Below are positions 11,044 through 22,243 of a stretch of DNA of 64,000 nucleotides, piece after piece; position 1 is the stretch's first letter; each line of letters starts with the position of its first letter. The notes below the pieces were generated by a model. That model had not been told where the DNA came from. It searched no databases and saw only the letters and a list, made by a program, of their open reading frames with translations. The DNA is taken from NCBI GenBank assembly GCA_029204225.1, contig CM055092.1, positions 43,935,343 to 43,999,342 on the forward strand, given 5' to 3'. This stretch comes from Diphasiastrum complanatum (Eukaryota; Streptophyta; Lycopodiopsida; Lycopodiales; Lycopodiaceae). The translations under genes and the position numbers were made by a program.

Positions 11044-11910
11044 TAGGGTTTAAGGATGTTGGATCTTGTTGTTAAGTGGAATGCAATCTGGATCTTAGAG
11101 AATCAGATCAATTTGATAGGTCGATAATGTGATTTTAGGCCTCTTACAGTGGTTTTTCCTTGATAACTTTCTGATCCTTGCTCCAATTGGCCTGAGATTT
11201 TCACAATAGCTGGATCTGGTATAGATCTATCTACTGATCTGATCTGAGAAGGTTCCTCGAGTGGGGGTTGGCTGTGAGAGGGTTTCTTCATTGATTATCA
11301 GTCAAAAACCTTGATTTTTCAAAAATTACTGGGAAGTAACTCTCGCAGGGTTTACAAGAGCTGTATCTAATATGGATCTAGCTATGGAAATCTCTGTGAA
11401 GGTTAACTCTTGTAGGAAGTAAAATTTTCACTGTTTGCGAGGGTTCAAAAACACTTTTTTTATTTGATCTTCACCAATAGTTTACACTAACTCTTGCAGA
11501 TTCTATCACTGATGTAAAATGACATTCTAAAGCCAATGGAGTGGTATGCAAGAGTTACTTCTAGAAGGATTTTTGGGATTTTCCGATTTTGTAGATTTTT
11601 CAGCACTTAAAATCCAATTTTTTGCTCATTAGGATCAAACTAACTCTCGCAAGCTCTTCTATGTCCTTGTCTCATTGAGATGGAATTTCAAAATTCTCTA
11701 CGAGGGTTCTTGGCCATTGGAATTGAAAATTTTAGTGTTTGCGAGGGTTCTGATGGGTTTTCCCATCTTTTTATTACTGGGAACCCTCGCACTAGCACTT
11801 ATACTGGGAACTAAATCTCGTAGACTTCTCTGTGTCCTTGTCTCACTGAGATGAAACTTTAGAGGGCTCTGTGAGAGTTCTTATGAAGACTTGTATTTTT
11901 TTGGTTTTTT
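11044..11910 (-). other. Gypsy element G 5' leader with irregular short repeats
   Basis: Non-coding stretch between the primer site and gag. It holds many degenerate copies of a motif around CTCTCGCAGG or GCGAGGGTTC in both orientations (for example near 11340, 11440, 11640, 11700, 11740, 11790, 11815). A longer phrase (TCCTTGTCTCA.TGAGATG) occurs near 11665 and 11845. No gene is recognised. Confidence 0.6.
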
Positions 11911-11924
11911 ACAAGGGGCGCCAC
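11911..11924 (-). other. Gypsy element G primer-binding site
   Basis: The + strand ACAAGGGGCGCCAC reads GTGGCGCCCCTTGT on the coding strand, directly after the LTR end (CCCTACA). TGGCGCC is a common plant gypsy primer start, complementary to a tRNA 3' end. The tRNA identity is not certain from this. Confidence 0.75.
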
Positions 11925-11993
11925 TGTAGGGATGTAGATTTGGTCGGTGAGTAGCCCTTCCGCCTGTCAAAGAGGGTTAGAACACTAGATAGG
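11925..11993 (-). repeat. Gypsy element G 5' LTR, 3' end portion
   Basis: Begins TGTAGGGATG on the + strand next to the primer site and is interrupted at 11993 by Copia-2. The remainder resumes at 17706. The last five bases (ATAGG, 11989-11993) are the target duplicated by Copia-2. Confidence 0.75.
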
Positions 11994-12858
11994 TGTGAAA
12001 TTTCAGAGAAATAAATACCAAGAATGGATCTAGATCAGATCCTCAAGAGGTGTTGGAAGCTAGATTACATGATCTACTAATCAACCAATGATTAGATCTA
12101 GAATTAGATCAATTCCCCATCAAAAATCTAGCAAGAACAACAAGCAAATGATTAAACTTGAGACCTACTGCATTCACACGTGTGAATAACAGTACCTGTA
12201 CGGACTTACAGCAGAGAGTGAAGTACACAAGTGTTAGAAAGCAATAGAACCATAAAATCACAACACAAATATGAGAATACTCAAGATATGCCTCCAAAAC
12301 CAAGATCTTGCCTCATTGATTTCTCAAAGTGGATCCATCATGGATTAAATACAAAAATCATCATACTCTCTCTCTAAGATACTTCCAGCACGTGTGAGAC
12401 AGGTCATAGTGCTTATCCATATCCACTTTGGCTAAGATTCCATTAATTTGCCACATCATCATTGGTGGCTAGTGTTGACCTTCTAGATTCCTACAAATTA
12501 GGAGATAGGTCCTACAATCTAGGAGATTTGACTTTTGACATGTATGAAATCTATATACAATGGATCTGAACTTTCTATATGATATTTCACACGTGGGAGA
12601 CCACTCCTACCCATGTGATATAGCATTTTCTACCACTAGAATGGTGCCAAGTGTCATAATACTACTAAACTAGTTTTTGGCCAATTTAGCCACTAGTTTC
12701 CAATTTAAATGATATGTACAACATTTATGATCTATCTAAATGACTTAGGCATAGATTTCACACGTGGGAACAGGCTCCACACATGTCTAATGATGATAGG
12801 TACAAGTCATTATGGTATTTACAAGATTTAACCAAGTTAGCTTTTGCCAATTTTAACA
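11994..12858 (-). repeat. Copia-2 3' LTR
   Basis: 865 bp, from TGTGAAATTTCAG to CCAATTTTAACA on the + strand, apparently identical to 16836-17700. It contains TTCACACGTGTGAA at 12173-12186 and further CACGTG cores near 12391, 12594 and 12762. Confidence 0.95.
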
Positions 12859-12869
12859 CTCCTCCTCAA
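12859..12869 (-). other. Copia-2 polypurine tract
   Basis: CTCCTCCTCAA on the + strand, purine-rich on the element's coding strand and abutting the 3' LTR, as in Copia-1. Confidence 0.8.
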
Positions 12870-12975
12870 AACTAACTTGATACATCTATGGTACATCTAT
12901 TTACAACACTTAAGGCTGATCATTGCAGGTTCATAGGTGTGAAGATCAGCCAATGAGTTTGATGAAGATCCAAGA

Positions 12976-14991
12976 TCACCATATCCATGATAGTGCCTCC
13001 TTGATGTTGACTTCTTTGATGAACTTGAGAGCTTTGCACCACTTGATCACTTTTTCCATTGATTTGTTCCATCCTTGAAACATATGGTTGATCCAAAAGC
13101 TCAAAAATAGCTGAAATTCCATGAGAAAATAAAGAGTCCTTCTTGACTCATAAGGATCACAAAGATCCAACATCATGTTACCAAGATCTCGAGAATTTGG
13201 CTCATCAACATTGGCAAGACTATGCATGCTATAATAACCAAGAGTTCGCATCATATCTTCATGCTTGATTTCCATTCTAATCTCAGATCTAATGAGGCTA
13301 AATACTTTATTATGGAGATAAGTGTCCTTAGAGGATGATTCACTTACTCTCATAAAGAGTTTACAATTTGCCCCAATACATGAAAAAAGACAAATTTTCA
13401 TACTATGAATGAGCAAATCACTCTTGCTCTTGCAAGATTCAAGAGCATACATTTGATGAAATAACCATTTGCTTTCTAATTGATCTAAAATCAATTTGAA
13501 ATCATTAAGAACATCAACTATGTTCTCAAGAGAGACACCATACTCAACTAGTATTGCTTTATTCCAACTTTGAGTTGCAAAAGTCTCACCAAAGCAAATT
13601 GATTCACCAAATGACATATGAGAAGAAAGCATAAGATCTATACCACTTGAAATGTGCTCCTCTTTCCCTTGAAATGTGAGCCATATGAGCTCAACCATGT
13701 CTCTTGATATTCTTCTTGGAATCATAACTTGAGAAGGACTCTCCTCCTCAATCCTTGGCACACTTGAACCTTGAGATGACTCCTTAAGATCAACTTCTTG
13801 GTGCTCCTCCTTGATGAAAATCCGAGACCTCCATGTCTCATAATGATCACAATAAACATGACCATACATTGTGCACTTTCTATGATCAACAATATTACTT
13901 ATGCTAGAACCATAAGTCCAAAAATCACCACAACTTGACATGATTTTTCTAATATTGAAATCAAGAACTATTTCCATCTCAATAAGGCTAACTACTTGCT
14001 TATGGATATAAGTGTCCACTTTGGATGCTTCACTTATTCTCATAAGAAGTTTACAACTTGCCTTTAAAATTGAAAATTTACAACTTTCAACATTATGAAT
14101 GAACACATCATTCATGATCTTATTGAAACCAAAAGAAAATACATCATGAAGACATTTCCATTTCCTTGTCTTTATACTCAATGTAAGTTTACAAGGAAAA
14201 CATGCTTTGCTATCTATTAAGGCATCACACTCAACTAGTATTGCCTTAATCCACATTTGAGATACAAAAATCTCTTCAAAGCAAAATAGTTCTTCAAAAG
14301 ATGTCATGAGAGCATAAATGGAACTATTTTCATTTTGTGATTGCTCCTCCTTAATTTTGCTTGGTTTCTCTTGGATCATAACAATAACTTTGAACTTATC
14401 CAAAGTTCCAAACAAAATGCTTTCCAAGAACATGAAATAAATCCAAGTGACATTCATGAAAGAAACATCTTTCTTTGCATCTTGAACCAAACAATGCACT
14501 TCCAAATGAAAAACTTCTAGAGGTTTGAAATGTGTGGTGATGGATTTTTGAAGACAACTCTTGTAAGTCCTTGTGAGACTCCAAGCCTCATGCATCTTTC
14601 CACAAAGGAAACACATTTCCTTAGATTTGTCCTTCTTGCCTTTGCATTTTGCACTTGAATCTCCATCCTTCACCTCGGCCCCCTTGCTTTGGTTCTCCTT
14701 GGATGGATTGGTCTTCATTTTGTAGCATCTTGAGACAAAATGATCTCTCTTGCCACAAAGGTTGCATTTAGGATCCTTACTTGCCTCCAATAGGTTGCCA
14801 CCTATTGATGCCATGATGAGGAAGTAAAACTTTGTGATATGACTTTTCAAAATGTAATTTGTGACTCTCAAGAAACTAGATTTGAACACATTCAACAATC
14901 TAGAAGGATCTACACAAGACAAATTTTGAATCATATCTCTTTTCAACCTAGTCAATTGGAAACTAATTTTTGCTTTGATCACTAAGACCAA
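12976..14991 (-). CDS. Copia-2 long ORF: zinc-knuckle protein with duplicated module, no pol enzymes
   Basis: 671 codons open from 14991. A more natural start is Met60 at 14812-14814 (MASIGGNLLEASKD), which resembles the gag start of Copia-1 and gives 612 aa. A CCHC knuckle covers C76-C89 (CNLCGKRDHFVSRC), with a second partial one at 127-146. No protease DSG, integrase DDE or RT YVDD motif is present. Two related modules occur at about residues 230-368 and 460-597. Shared landmarks are KAILVE, CKL(L/F)MR(I/V)SE, DTY(I/L)H and SLI..EI. Flanking segments such as PRRISRDMVELIWLTFQGK echo the linker before the RT of Copia-1 (PRRSSRAKVEPSRLTYQGK). I infer a gag start and knuckle fused to duplicated linker-derived sequence after loss of pol. 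The function is unknown. That the frame stays open argues either for recent origin or for selection. Confidence 0.75.
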   Translation of the reverse strand: MVLVIKAKISFQLTRLKRDMIQNLSCVDPSRLLNVFKSSFLRVTNYILKSHITKFYFLIMASIGGNLLEASKDPKCNLCGKRDHFVSRCYKMKTNPSKENQSKGAEVKDGDSSAKCKGKKDKSKEMCFLCGKMHEAWSLTRTYKSCLQKSITTHFKPLEVFHLEVHCLVQDAKKDVSFMNVTWIYFMFLESILFGTLDKFKVIVMIQEKPSKIKEEQSQNENSSIYALMTSFEELFCFEEIFVSQMWIKAILVECDALIDSKACFPCKLTLSIKTRKWKCLHDVFSFGFNKIMNDVFIHNVESCKFSILKASCKLLMRISEASKVDTYIHKQVVSLIEMEIVLDFNIRKIMSSCGDFWTYGSSISNIVDHRKCTMYGHVYCDHYETWRSRIFIKEEHQEVDLKESSQGSSVPRIEEESPSQVMIPRRISRDMVELIWLTFQGKEEHISSGIDLMLSSHMSFGESICFGETFATQSWNKAILVEYGVSLENIVDVLNDFKLILDQLESKWLFHQMYALESCKSKSDLLIHSMKICLFSCIGANCKLFMRVSESSSKDTYLHNKVFSLIRSEIRMEIKHEDMMRTLGYYSMHSLANVDEPNSRDLGNMMLDLCDPYESRRTLYFLMEFQLFLSFWINHMFQGWNKSMEKVIKWCKALKFIKEVNIKEALSWIW

Positions 14992-16822
14992 AGCACTCTA
15001 TCAAATCACAAAAATCAGATTCAAACACCCCTATTGGACTCAACAAACACCAATGACTCTTTCTTTTGAGAGTTGGAATGGATTTGAAAAGATTTGACTC
15101 CTAGATTTTTCTTTTCTCTTGACTAGTTCACTCAACTTTTGATATTCTTGAACAAAGGATGGGTTTTGTTTCAAATACTTGAAAATCAAACTCAATCACT
15201 TCTTTTGGACTCACTCTTGACCCAAATAATCTCACTCTTAAGATTTTGATTGAATTTGATTTGATTCGACAACAAATTAAACCACTAACTTTCACAAAAA
15301 AAAAATGATCTACACTAGATCACATAAACTTGACATGTATACTTGATTCAAACACACAAAGATCAGATCCAATCACGACTTTTGGAATCCTCTTGACCCA
15401 AATAATCTCACTCTTGAGATTTGGAATGGACATGAAATGGTTTGATAACAATCTATGTCAATAATTTTTCACCAAGCTTAAAAATTAGACATCTAGAGAT
15501 TCACAAAGATCCCAACCATGTATGAACACTCAAATATGGACTCCTCCTTGTTCTATACTCCCAATGGGATCACAACTTGAACCTCACCCTCTCACAAAGA
15601 AAGTTGAATTAGAACTTATTTGAGTTTCATACATACAATGTCAAATTGTGCTCAAAAATTGAATTCATTCACCCCTATTGGACTCCACCAAGTACCAATG
15701 ACTCTACCTCTTTAGAGTTGGAATGAAATTCAAAAATGTGATACTTCTCTCTCACTAAGATATGTGCTTACAAAGAGCTAATGCCACTTAGCAAGATTTG
15801 ATCACAATGAAGGAGACAATTTTTCCACCAAAGTCAAGAAATGAGTTACTAGAACTTGCCCTCTACAAAGGAAGGAACTCTTAGGATTTTTGGATCAAAC
15901 ACTACACATGTGACTTACACACCTCTATGACTCTCTTTCAAGCCAAACAAAACTCAACTCTTTGAGTAGGAGTGGAACAATGTGACTTAGATCTCAAAAA
16001 TCACTTCTAGAACTCTCCAACAATGCTTATCACTTGTATTGGTAGATTTTGCCTTTATGAGTGTTTGTGCTCTAGAAATTCACTTAAGATTTCACTTGGA
16101 GGACTTATCCAAGGCTGACTTCTAGCACTTAGATGCTTCTAGTCTCAACCCTTTCACTCTTGAACACATCTAGAGTGAAGATACAATGGATTTCAATCTC
16201 TTCCCTTGCAAATCACTCCTTAATCTATGGTTTTTGGCAATCTTTCACTCTCAACTTTAATGCACACCCAAAGCATATGAAGATCAGCTTTAATGTACTG
16301 TAATAAAGATTCAAATCATCTATATGATTGATCTATACCAAGAACAAATCAAAGGAATAGAAACAATGCATTACAAAGCTTGAAAAATGCACTAGATTGA
16401 CTAGTTTTGGGTGTATGAGGCATTAAATGCACCAAAACTGAATTTTATTGCTCATAACAGGTTATGTACGGCCTCACACGTGTGGTAAGTACACATGAAG
16501 CCCACAAAAATATTTGGTACAAATATAATGATTCTATCTATCTATTCAAACTCGCTACCTCAAGATTAGCTAGTTTCCAAAAAACCTGCTAGTTTGGGTG
16601 TATGAGTAAGATATAGCATCAAACTGAAAAATATAGCTCCAAAACTGGTACTGTACGTCCTCACACGTGTGAAGAGTAACCCTGCATCCCACAACCAAGT
16701 TTGATGCACAAATATCAAGGCTAACTAACTCTTCAAACTCGCCCACTCAAGATTAGTGAGTTTTCTCAAAAAACTTGCCAATCTGGGTGTTGTTTAGATC
16801 AATGCTTTAATCTCTTGTACTT
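14992..16822 (-). other. Copia-2 leader, non-coding
   Basis: About 1.8 kb between primer site and ORF with no long ORF. It contains loosely repeated phrases, for instance 'CCCCTATTGGACTC' near 15030 and 15674, and 'TGACCCAAATAATCTCACTCTT' variants (15220, 15391). Two CACACGTGTG palindromes lie near 16475 and 16655. Internal sequence duplication resembles that of the ORF. Nothing else is recognised. Confidence 0.65.
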
Positions 16823-16835
16823 GGCTCTGATACCA
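16823..16835 (-). other. Copia-2 primer-binding site (initiator tRNA-Met type)
   Basis: GGCTCTGATACCA on the + strand, the complement of TGGTATCAGAGCC, directly abutting the 5' LTR. Confidence 0.93.
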
Positions 16836-17700
16836 TGTGAAATTTCAGAGAAATAAATACCAAGAATGGATCTAGATCAGATCCTCAAGAGGTGTTGGAA
16901 GCTAGATTACATGATCTACTAATCAACCAATGATTAGATCTAGAATTAGATCAATTCCCCATCAAAAATCTAGCAAGAACAACAAGCAAATGATTAAACT
17001 TGAGACCTACTGCATTCACACGTGTGAATAACAGTACCTGTACGGACTTACAGCAGAGAGTGAAGTACACAAGTGTTAGAAAGCAATAGAACCATAAAAT
17101 CACAACACAAATATGAGAATACTCAAGATATGCCTCCAAAACCAAGATCTTGCCTCATTGATTTCTCAAAGTGGATCCATCATGGATTAAATACAAAAAT
17201 CATCATACTCTCTCTCTAAGATACTTCCAGCACGTGTGAGACAGGTCATAGTGCTTATCCATATCCACTTTGGCTAAGATTCCATTAATTTGCCACATCA
17301 TCATTGGTGGCTAGTGTTGACCTTCTAGATTCCTACAAATTAGGAGATAGGTCCTACAATCTAGGAGATTTGACTTTTGACATGTATGAAATCTATATAC
17401 AATGGATCTGAACTTTCTATATGATATTTCACACGTGGGAGACCACTCCTACCCATGTGATATAGCATTTTCTACCACTAGAATGGTGCCAAGTGTCATA
17501 ATACTACTAAACTAGTTTTTGGCCAATTTAGCCACTAGTTTCCAATTTAAATGATATGTACAACATTTATGATCTATCTAAATGACTTAGGCATAGATTT
17601 CACACGTGGGAACAGGCTCCACACATGTCTAATGATGATAGGTACAAGTCATTATGGTATTTACAAGATTTAACCAAGTTAGCTTTTGCCAATTTTAACA
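16836..17700 (-). repeat. Copia-2 5' LTR
   Basis: 865 bp, apparently identical to the 3' LTR copy. It is followed by the target duplication ATAGG at 17701-17705. The palindrome TTCACACGTGTGAA is at 17015-17028. Confidence 0.95.
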
Positions 17701-17705
17701 ATAGG

Positions 17706-18150
17706 TACCTAACTATGCATGCATGCTACTTTTAGCCATTTTTCTACTTCGTCCCTTAGCTCTATTCACCACTAACACTATCCACCTTTAACTCTACTCC
17801 TCTACACTAACATTCATCATGATTTTAGGCTGAATGTGAAGAAGAGAAGTGAATAGGGAAAGGAGAAGAGAGAAAGAGAGAGAAAGAGAGAAGAGAGAGG
17901 GAGGAGGGGAGAGAGGTGAGATGGAGGTTAGCTCAAATGCTCAATGTCATTGCTTATGGAAAAACCTTAACTAACACAAACAAAAAGCATGGAAGACAAG
18001 GAAATAACAAGCAATCACAACAATAGCATAAGCAAGAGTGATTTGCAAATGAGGATGTTTGAGCTCTCAAAATAGTAGAGTCTCCTCCTCTCAATTAGTC
18101 ATGAAAATAGATTACATGAGGTGCCTTTTTATAAATGGGGAAGGCCCTTG
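17706..18150 (-). repeat. Gypsy element G 5' LTR, remainder with candidate promoter
   Basis: Continuation of the G LTR after the Copia-2 insertion. On the - strand a TATA-like TTTATAAAAA is seen at 18126-18135, followed downstream by a pyrimidine-rich stretch (the GA-rich run at 17838-17928 on the + strand). This fits an LTR promoter and its 5' untranslated region. The outer (right) end of the LTR is not located; it may extend well past 18150. Confidence 0.45.
17838..17928. repeat. GA-rich low-complexity tract
   Basis: About 90 bp of imperfect GA and GAAA repeats, almost pure purine on the + strand. It lies inside the presumed LTR of G. Confidence 0.8.
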
Positions 18151-19729
18151 CCCCAAAATACCATTGGCTAATATGTCCACGAATCCTATCCATTCATCTT
18201 GGACCCAACTTGATCCAAGGGTCCTAGAAAAATACATGGGATTTCAACCATGGGCTTATACGTGCAGGTTTCCATAATGGCAGATACAAATGACAAAACA
18301 AAGAGACACATGGAAAGCACTCGAGCATGCAAGTTGTGAAGTTGTTGAGAGCTCTCCACTTTGATAATGTCAACCACCTATACCAATAAGACATTCTAAT
18401 CCAATTGCGGCAATTTGTGAAAAACATTTTTGTGATAAAGACTGGCGACAATAAGCACTTGGTTTCATGTAAGCGAACGAGGATCTACGCTTTTCCAAGT
18501 GACAATAAAAAATGCCAATGCAAAGCGGAGCGACATCGTCCAATACGAGTTGTAGTGGGTCCTGCAACACATTAGGGGTGGGATGATGTTGGCTGATGCT
18601 GACGAATTCCCAAGATACTCGGATAGAGCAACTCAAGAGCACTCTCACCTTAGACCGAGGAGGTCTTTGAGAAGATGAGACCAACGAAGACTGAGAGCTG
18701 AGTATGAGAGCCGAGAAATGCTAGTTAGGAATGGCAAGCAAGAACTGTGTAAGCCTCGTGGAGAATCTCGGAAGATGGAATGACCATGTAGGAACTAGTA
18801 TTTCCAAGCAAATGTAATAATTGCAAGTAGACCCCTCTTAAAGAAAGTAGAGTGAGCCACCTTTTGACAGTGACCTCTAGTGGAGAGCATTATTCCACTT
18901 CTAATTTGTGAACTGTGGAAATTCCACTAGGATGTCACCTAAAGAGCTCTCTTGCTTATTTAAGATACTCCCTCTTTGTGAAGAAGAGCTTTTTGTGAAA
19001 TGTATCAATCCATGCTGAAATGAGAAGAGCCTTCACGAGTTTGGTGCATCCTCCTTGATCATGCTTGTCTCTTGAGTGATGCATTTATGATCTTGCCCTT
19101 CCCTCCTTTTGTGTGTGGTTGTGGACTGTAGAGTGGATTAGATTTGCTGCTTTCGTAGAGTGGATTAGTTTCTTTCCTTGTTTGTGGAATAATGTAGGAA
19201 CCAGCATTCAGGTAAACTAGATAGGCTAGATCTATGGTGTAATTCTTGCATATCTCTTACAGTCCAGTTCTTGATGTTCTTGGGATATCCAAAAATCATA
19301 AGACTGTTGGTTTCTTGATTCTTGGACTTCTAACATGCTGTTAATTAGTTCTTGGTCCTTGTTTTGTCAATTCATGCAAGTGTAGCTTAGTTTAGTAAAG
19401 CTTAGACTTTGATTCAGTTCGTTTTTAGGAGTAGATAGCTGTAGAATCTTCTGAATGTTCATTTGGGCTACAGTCTGATATGTGAATGAGCATTCATGGC
19501 TTGCATCATGAATGTAAGTGCATTCAAGAGAGTTCAACCCTGAGTATCCTCTGACAGGCAGGACAAAAAAATATACTACTACGAGAATCTGTTCCCTTCT
19601 ACCTGATCTTGGGTTTAAAACAAGAATGACAATCTTAAGAAAAACCCACCGTCTCTGCTGAAAGGCAGAAGAAGTAAGAAAGAATCAATTTAAAAAACCA
19701 ACAGACCCTCTAGAGCAGGGGATATGTCA
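18151..19729. other. Unrecognised stretch between G and B
   Basis: No coding sequence is supported. A TATA-like TATTTAAGATA near 18957 followed by a CT-rich segment is reminiscent of a + strand LTR promoter, but I find no second copy in the window. Part may be the outer section of the G LTR. Confidence 0.4.
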
Positions 19730-19749
19730 ACAAATATCTAGGTATTGTT

Positions 19750-20905
19750 GGGAGTTGATGCATGGCAAATACAACTTGGTTTGGATTGTAAGCTTGGGCA
19801 TTGGGATCCACTGCTTGAGCATTAGGATCATATGTATAATAAACAACTGTTTCAGTAGTATATTGCGGTTAAGTATTGTCTTCCACATAGTAGGTTGTTG
19901 GATCGATGGTATTCGGATCAAGATAATGGACAACTTGTTGCGGAGGAGGTCGGTTAACGAAAAACTATTGACGTAGTGGTTGGTACTGATTTGGTGCACT
20001 TGGTCGTGGTTGGTATACCCATGGTCGTGGCATAGGCTGTTGTGGAGGGTAGGGGCGGTATGCTCGATAGATGGTGGGTCTGGTTGCTATTGGAAAATGG
20101 TTTCACAGTTGAGGGCATTTATTAGCAATATAATATTGTGAGCAGATTGGACACCAAATATTTTTTCTTGCTAGAAAAGATTTCTTAGCAATCTGTTTCA
20201 TGGCAGTTTGAAAATCGACAGTGAGTTTATCCATATAAGATTGTTGAGCTTTTTGCCAAGTTTTCATTTGATGTAGGAGTTCAGAAGATTGGGCAACATT
20301 TTCAGACTTCGAGTGATTAGGACGGTCGAGATTCTTAGATTTCTTTTCATGATGGTCAAAGTCATCGTCGGAACCTTCGTCTTCCTCACGGATAGCATCA
20401 GTCATCAAATCTTTAAGTTGATCATAAAGGTCAACTGGTTTAAGTTCGCGGCAAATGGTTTTAGGTAATTCAACCAAGAACAGTTTTATGGCCATACGTT
20501 CAGTGATATTTTCATCAACACATTCTACTTTGAGACATTTAAAACACTCAATGTAGTTTCAGACAGACTCTTCGCGCCGCATCTTGATATGGTTGATTTG
20601 GATGAATGGGCCCTGAGTAAGTTTGGATGGTTTGAAATGCTTGATGAGGGCGTCTTTGAGAGTGGTCCAAGGAACAAGATCAAGAGTTTCGAGGTTAGAT
20701 TACCACTCTTTGGCTATTCCATAGAGTACCATGGGAAATAGATGAAACTTTTCAGTTTCAGAGGTATCTCCATAGAAACGACATGCATTATCAAAGTCTT
20801 GGAGAAATCTGACTAGGTCAGATTCTCCATCATACTTTGGTGCATCGATACGTGAAATTCTTCGTTCTAGTCGTGGAGGAACCGGATTGGAAGATTCAGC
20901 ATAAT
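19750..20905 (-). pseudogene. Copy B gag, degenerate
   Basis: Longest open part is 20103-20495 (MAIKLFLVELPKTICRELKP, then DLYDQLKDLMTDAIREEDEG). It ends in a knuckle-like CPICSQYYIANKC. It matches the gag of element A at 26480-26880 almost residue for residue. Upstream parts are in other frames. The end of similarity near 19750 shows truncation. Confidence 0.85.
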
Positions 20906-21762
20906 CTCAAGACATGATGCAGTATGAGGAGTAGAGTAACAATACAGATGATCAAGGCAGTACTGTACTTGGCAAAAAGACAAAAAGGATAGTTTTCTTG
21001 CAGAATGGAGGATTTGGACAAAAATTGGACTTTTCTACTGTAAGAGAAATTGTGGACAAGTCTAGAAATCATGGACAGTCAGATAAATCTAATTACAGTA
21101 CTCGCGAATTTCGACAGGAGGTGTTTTCTATCAAAATATTGATTTTTTATATTTAAAAAAAAATTAGAGATAAAATTTGTAGAGGGTACAGAGAATTCAT
21201 TCTCACAGTGCTCGATCTTGTGGTATGACTGGCGAATTTTGATGCTAAGGTTTTGCTGACAGATGAGAAAAATAGTGAAAAAGATAATTTTTTTGACAAA
21301 AAACAGGCAAAATCTGTGAGATAGAATTCGTGGAGCTGTTGGAGGATTGATCTTTGATAGATCTAGCCTCAATGAAGCTGGCGAATTCTAAGACCAATAT
21401 TTGGTTGAAAAACAATGGATTTTGACAGTATATCAGGGTGTTTTAATAGAATCTGAATAGAGTCATAATTCATGGAGGTGATAAAATGGAAGATCCGGGT
21501 CTGTTATGGCTACAGACAGACCGACGAATTTTGATATACTTGTTTGGTTGAAAAAAATGTCACTTGGGTCACTTCTTTCAAAGAAAATGCCCAGGTTGAC
21601 ACTTTTGTTGCTTCCCCTCGGCTTGATAGGTTGCTCCACAGCTCGTTGAGGACCTGGAGAGAAGTCTTGTGTTATGGTGTGAAGGTAAAAAGCAAGCAAG
21701 CATACACACAAACACGGAAGCAAAAAAAAGAAACAAAATGAAAGCTAGGTAGAAAAAATCTT

Positions 21763-21783
21763 AAAAAGCGGCAACGACGCCAA
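21763..21783 (-). other. Copy B primer-binding site
   Basis: On the coding strand TTGGCGTCGTTGCCGC follows the LTR end CCCAACA. It corresponds to TTGGCACCATTGCC in element A (25208-25221), so both copies use the same kind of tRNA primer. Confidence 0.8.
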
Positions 21784-22243
21784 TGTTGGGAGTTTTTCTA
21801 GTTTGCGTGATAGCTAGATCTACTCACGGGTGTAGTATAGTGTGGAGAGGATTGTCCACCTTTTAAGAACCTACCAAAGCTTTCAAATGGAAATAAACAA
21901 ACAAGAACGGGACAAGGAGGGTCTTCCATAAGTATCCATTAACTTATCGGACTAACTTATTTCTTGTCATTCTAGAACTTCTAACTTAGGATCTAGAACT
22001 TCAAAGTTTCTAACTTAGGAAAACTTAAGACAAATATTTCTAAGCTTAAGTTTCCTAAGTCTAAGTTCTAAATCTAGTTTAAGCTATTTTATTATTATTT
22101 TAAGCTTCTACTCATGGACTTACAAAACACATGCCATGGTGGAAGTTTATTGACTAATACTCATACGTGGGCTTACAAAACACATGCCACGGAGTTTTAT
22201 TTATTTCTTTTTATTTTTCTCTGTGTTAGCACAGTTGCTAACA
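21784..22243 (-). repeat. Copy B 5' LTR (internally deleted)
   Basis: Runs from TGTTGGGAG at 21784 to GTTGCTAACA at 22243 on the + strand. It shares both ends and the 5' half with the A-family LTRs at 1-613 and 35276-36037 but lacks about 300 bp in the middle. Confidence 0.9.

Larger units (their letters stand above)
11994..17700 (-). mobile_element. Copia-2, recent non-autonomous Copia derivative
   Basis: 5707-bp element bounded by two 865-bp LTRs (11994-12858 and 16836-17700) that show no difference I could find. A perfect target duplication ATAGG lies at 11989-11993 and 17701-17705. It has a tRNA-Met-type primer site (16823-16835) and a polypurine tract (12859-12869). No integrase, reverse transcriptase or RNase H is present. 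The interior holds one long ORF and a non-coding leader of about 2 kb. LTR ends, primer site and purine tract match Copia-1, so it was presumably mobilised in trans by a related autonomous Copia element. Identical LTRs mean very recent movement. It sits in the LTR of gypsy element G. Confidence 0.93.
19730..22243 (-). mobile_element. A-family gypsy copy B, truncated (5' LTR, leader, gag)
   Basis: Opposite-strand relative of element A. It keeps the 5' LTR (21784-22243), primer site, leader (about 20900-21760) and gag (about 19750-20900). Similarity to A ends near 19730-19755, where gag has just passed the position matching A's 27200. Protease and pol are gone. The LTR is 460 bp against 762 bp in A because of an internal deletion of about 300 bp. 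Confidence 0.88.

Noticed and set aside
12109-12303. Identical 64-aa ORFs in both Copia-2 LTRs (also 16951-17145)
   Set aside because: They exist only because the LTRs are duplicated; no coding signal or motif is present.
19727-19999. 90-aa - strand ORF taken as a separate gene
   Set aside because: It is part of copy B gag in a shifted frame; the same text appears in element A near 26940-27254.
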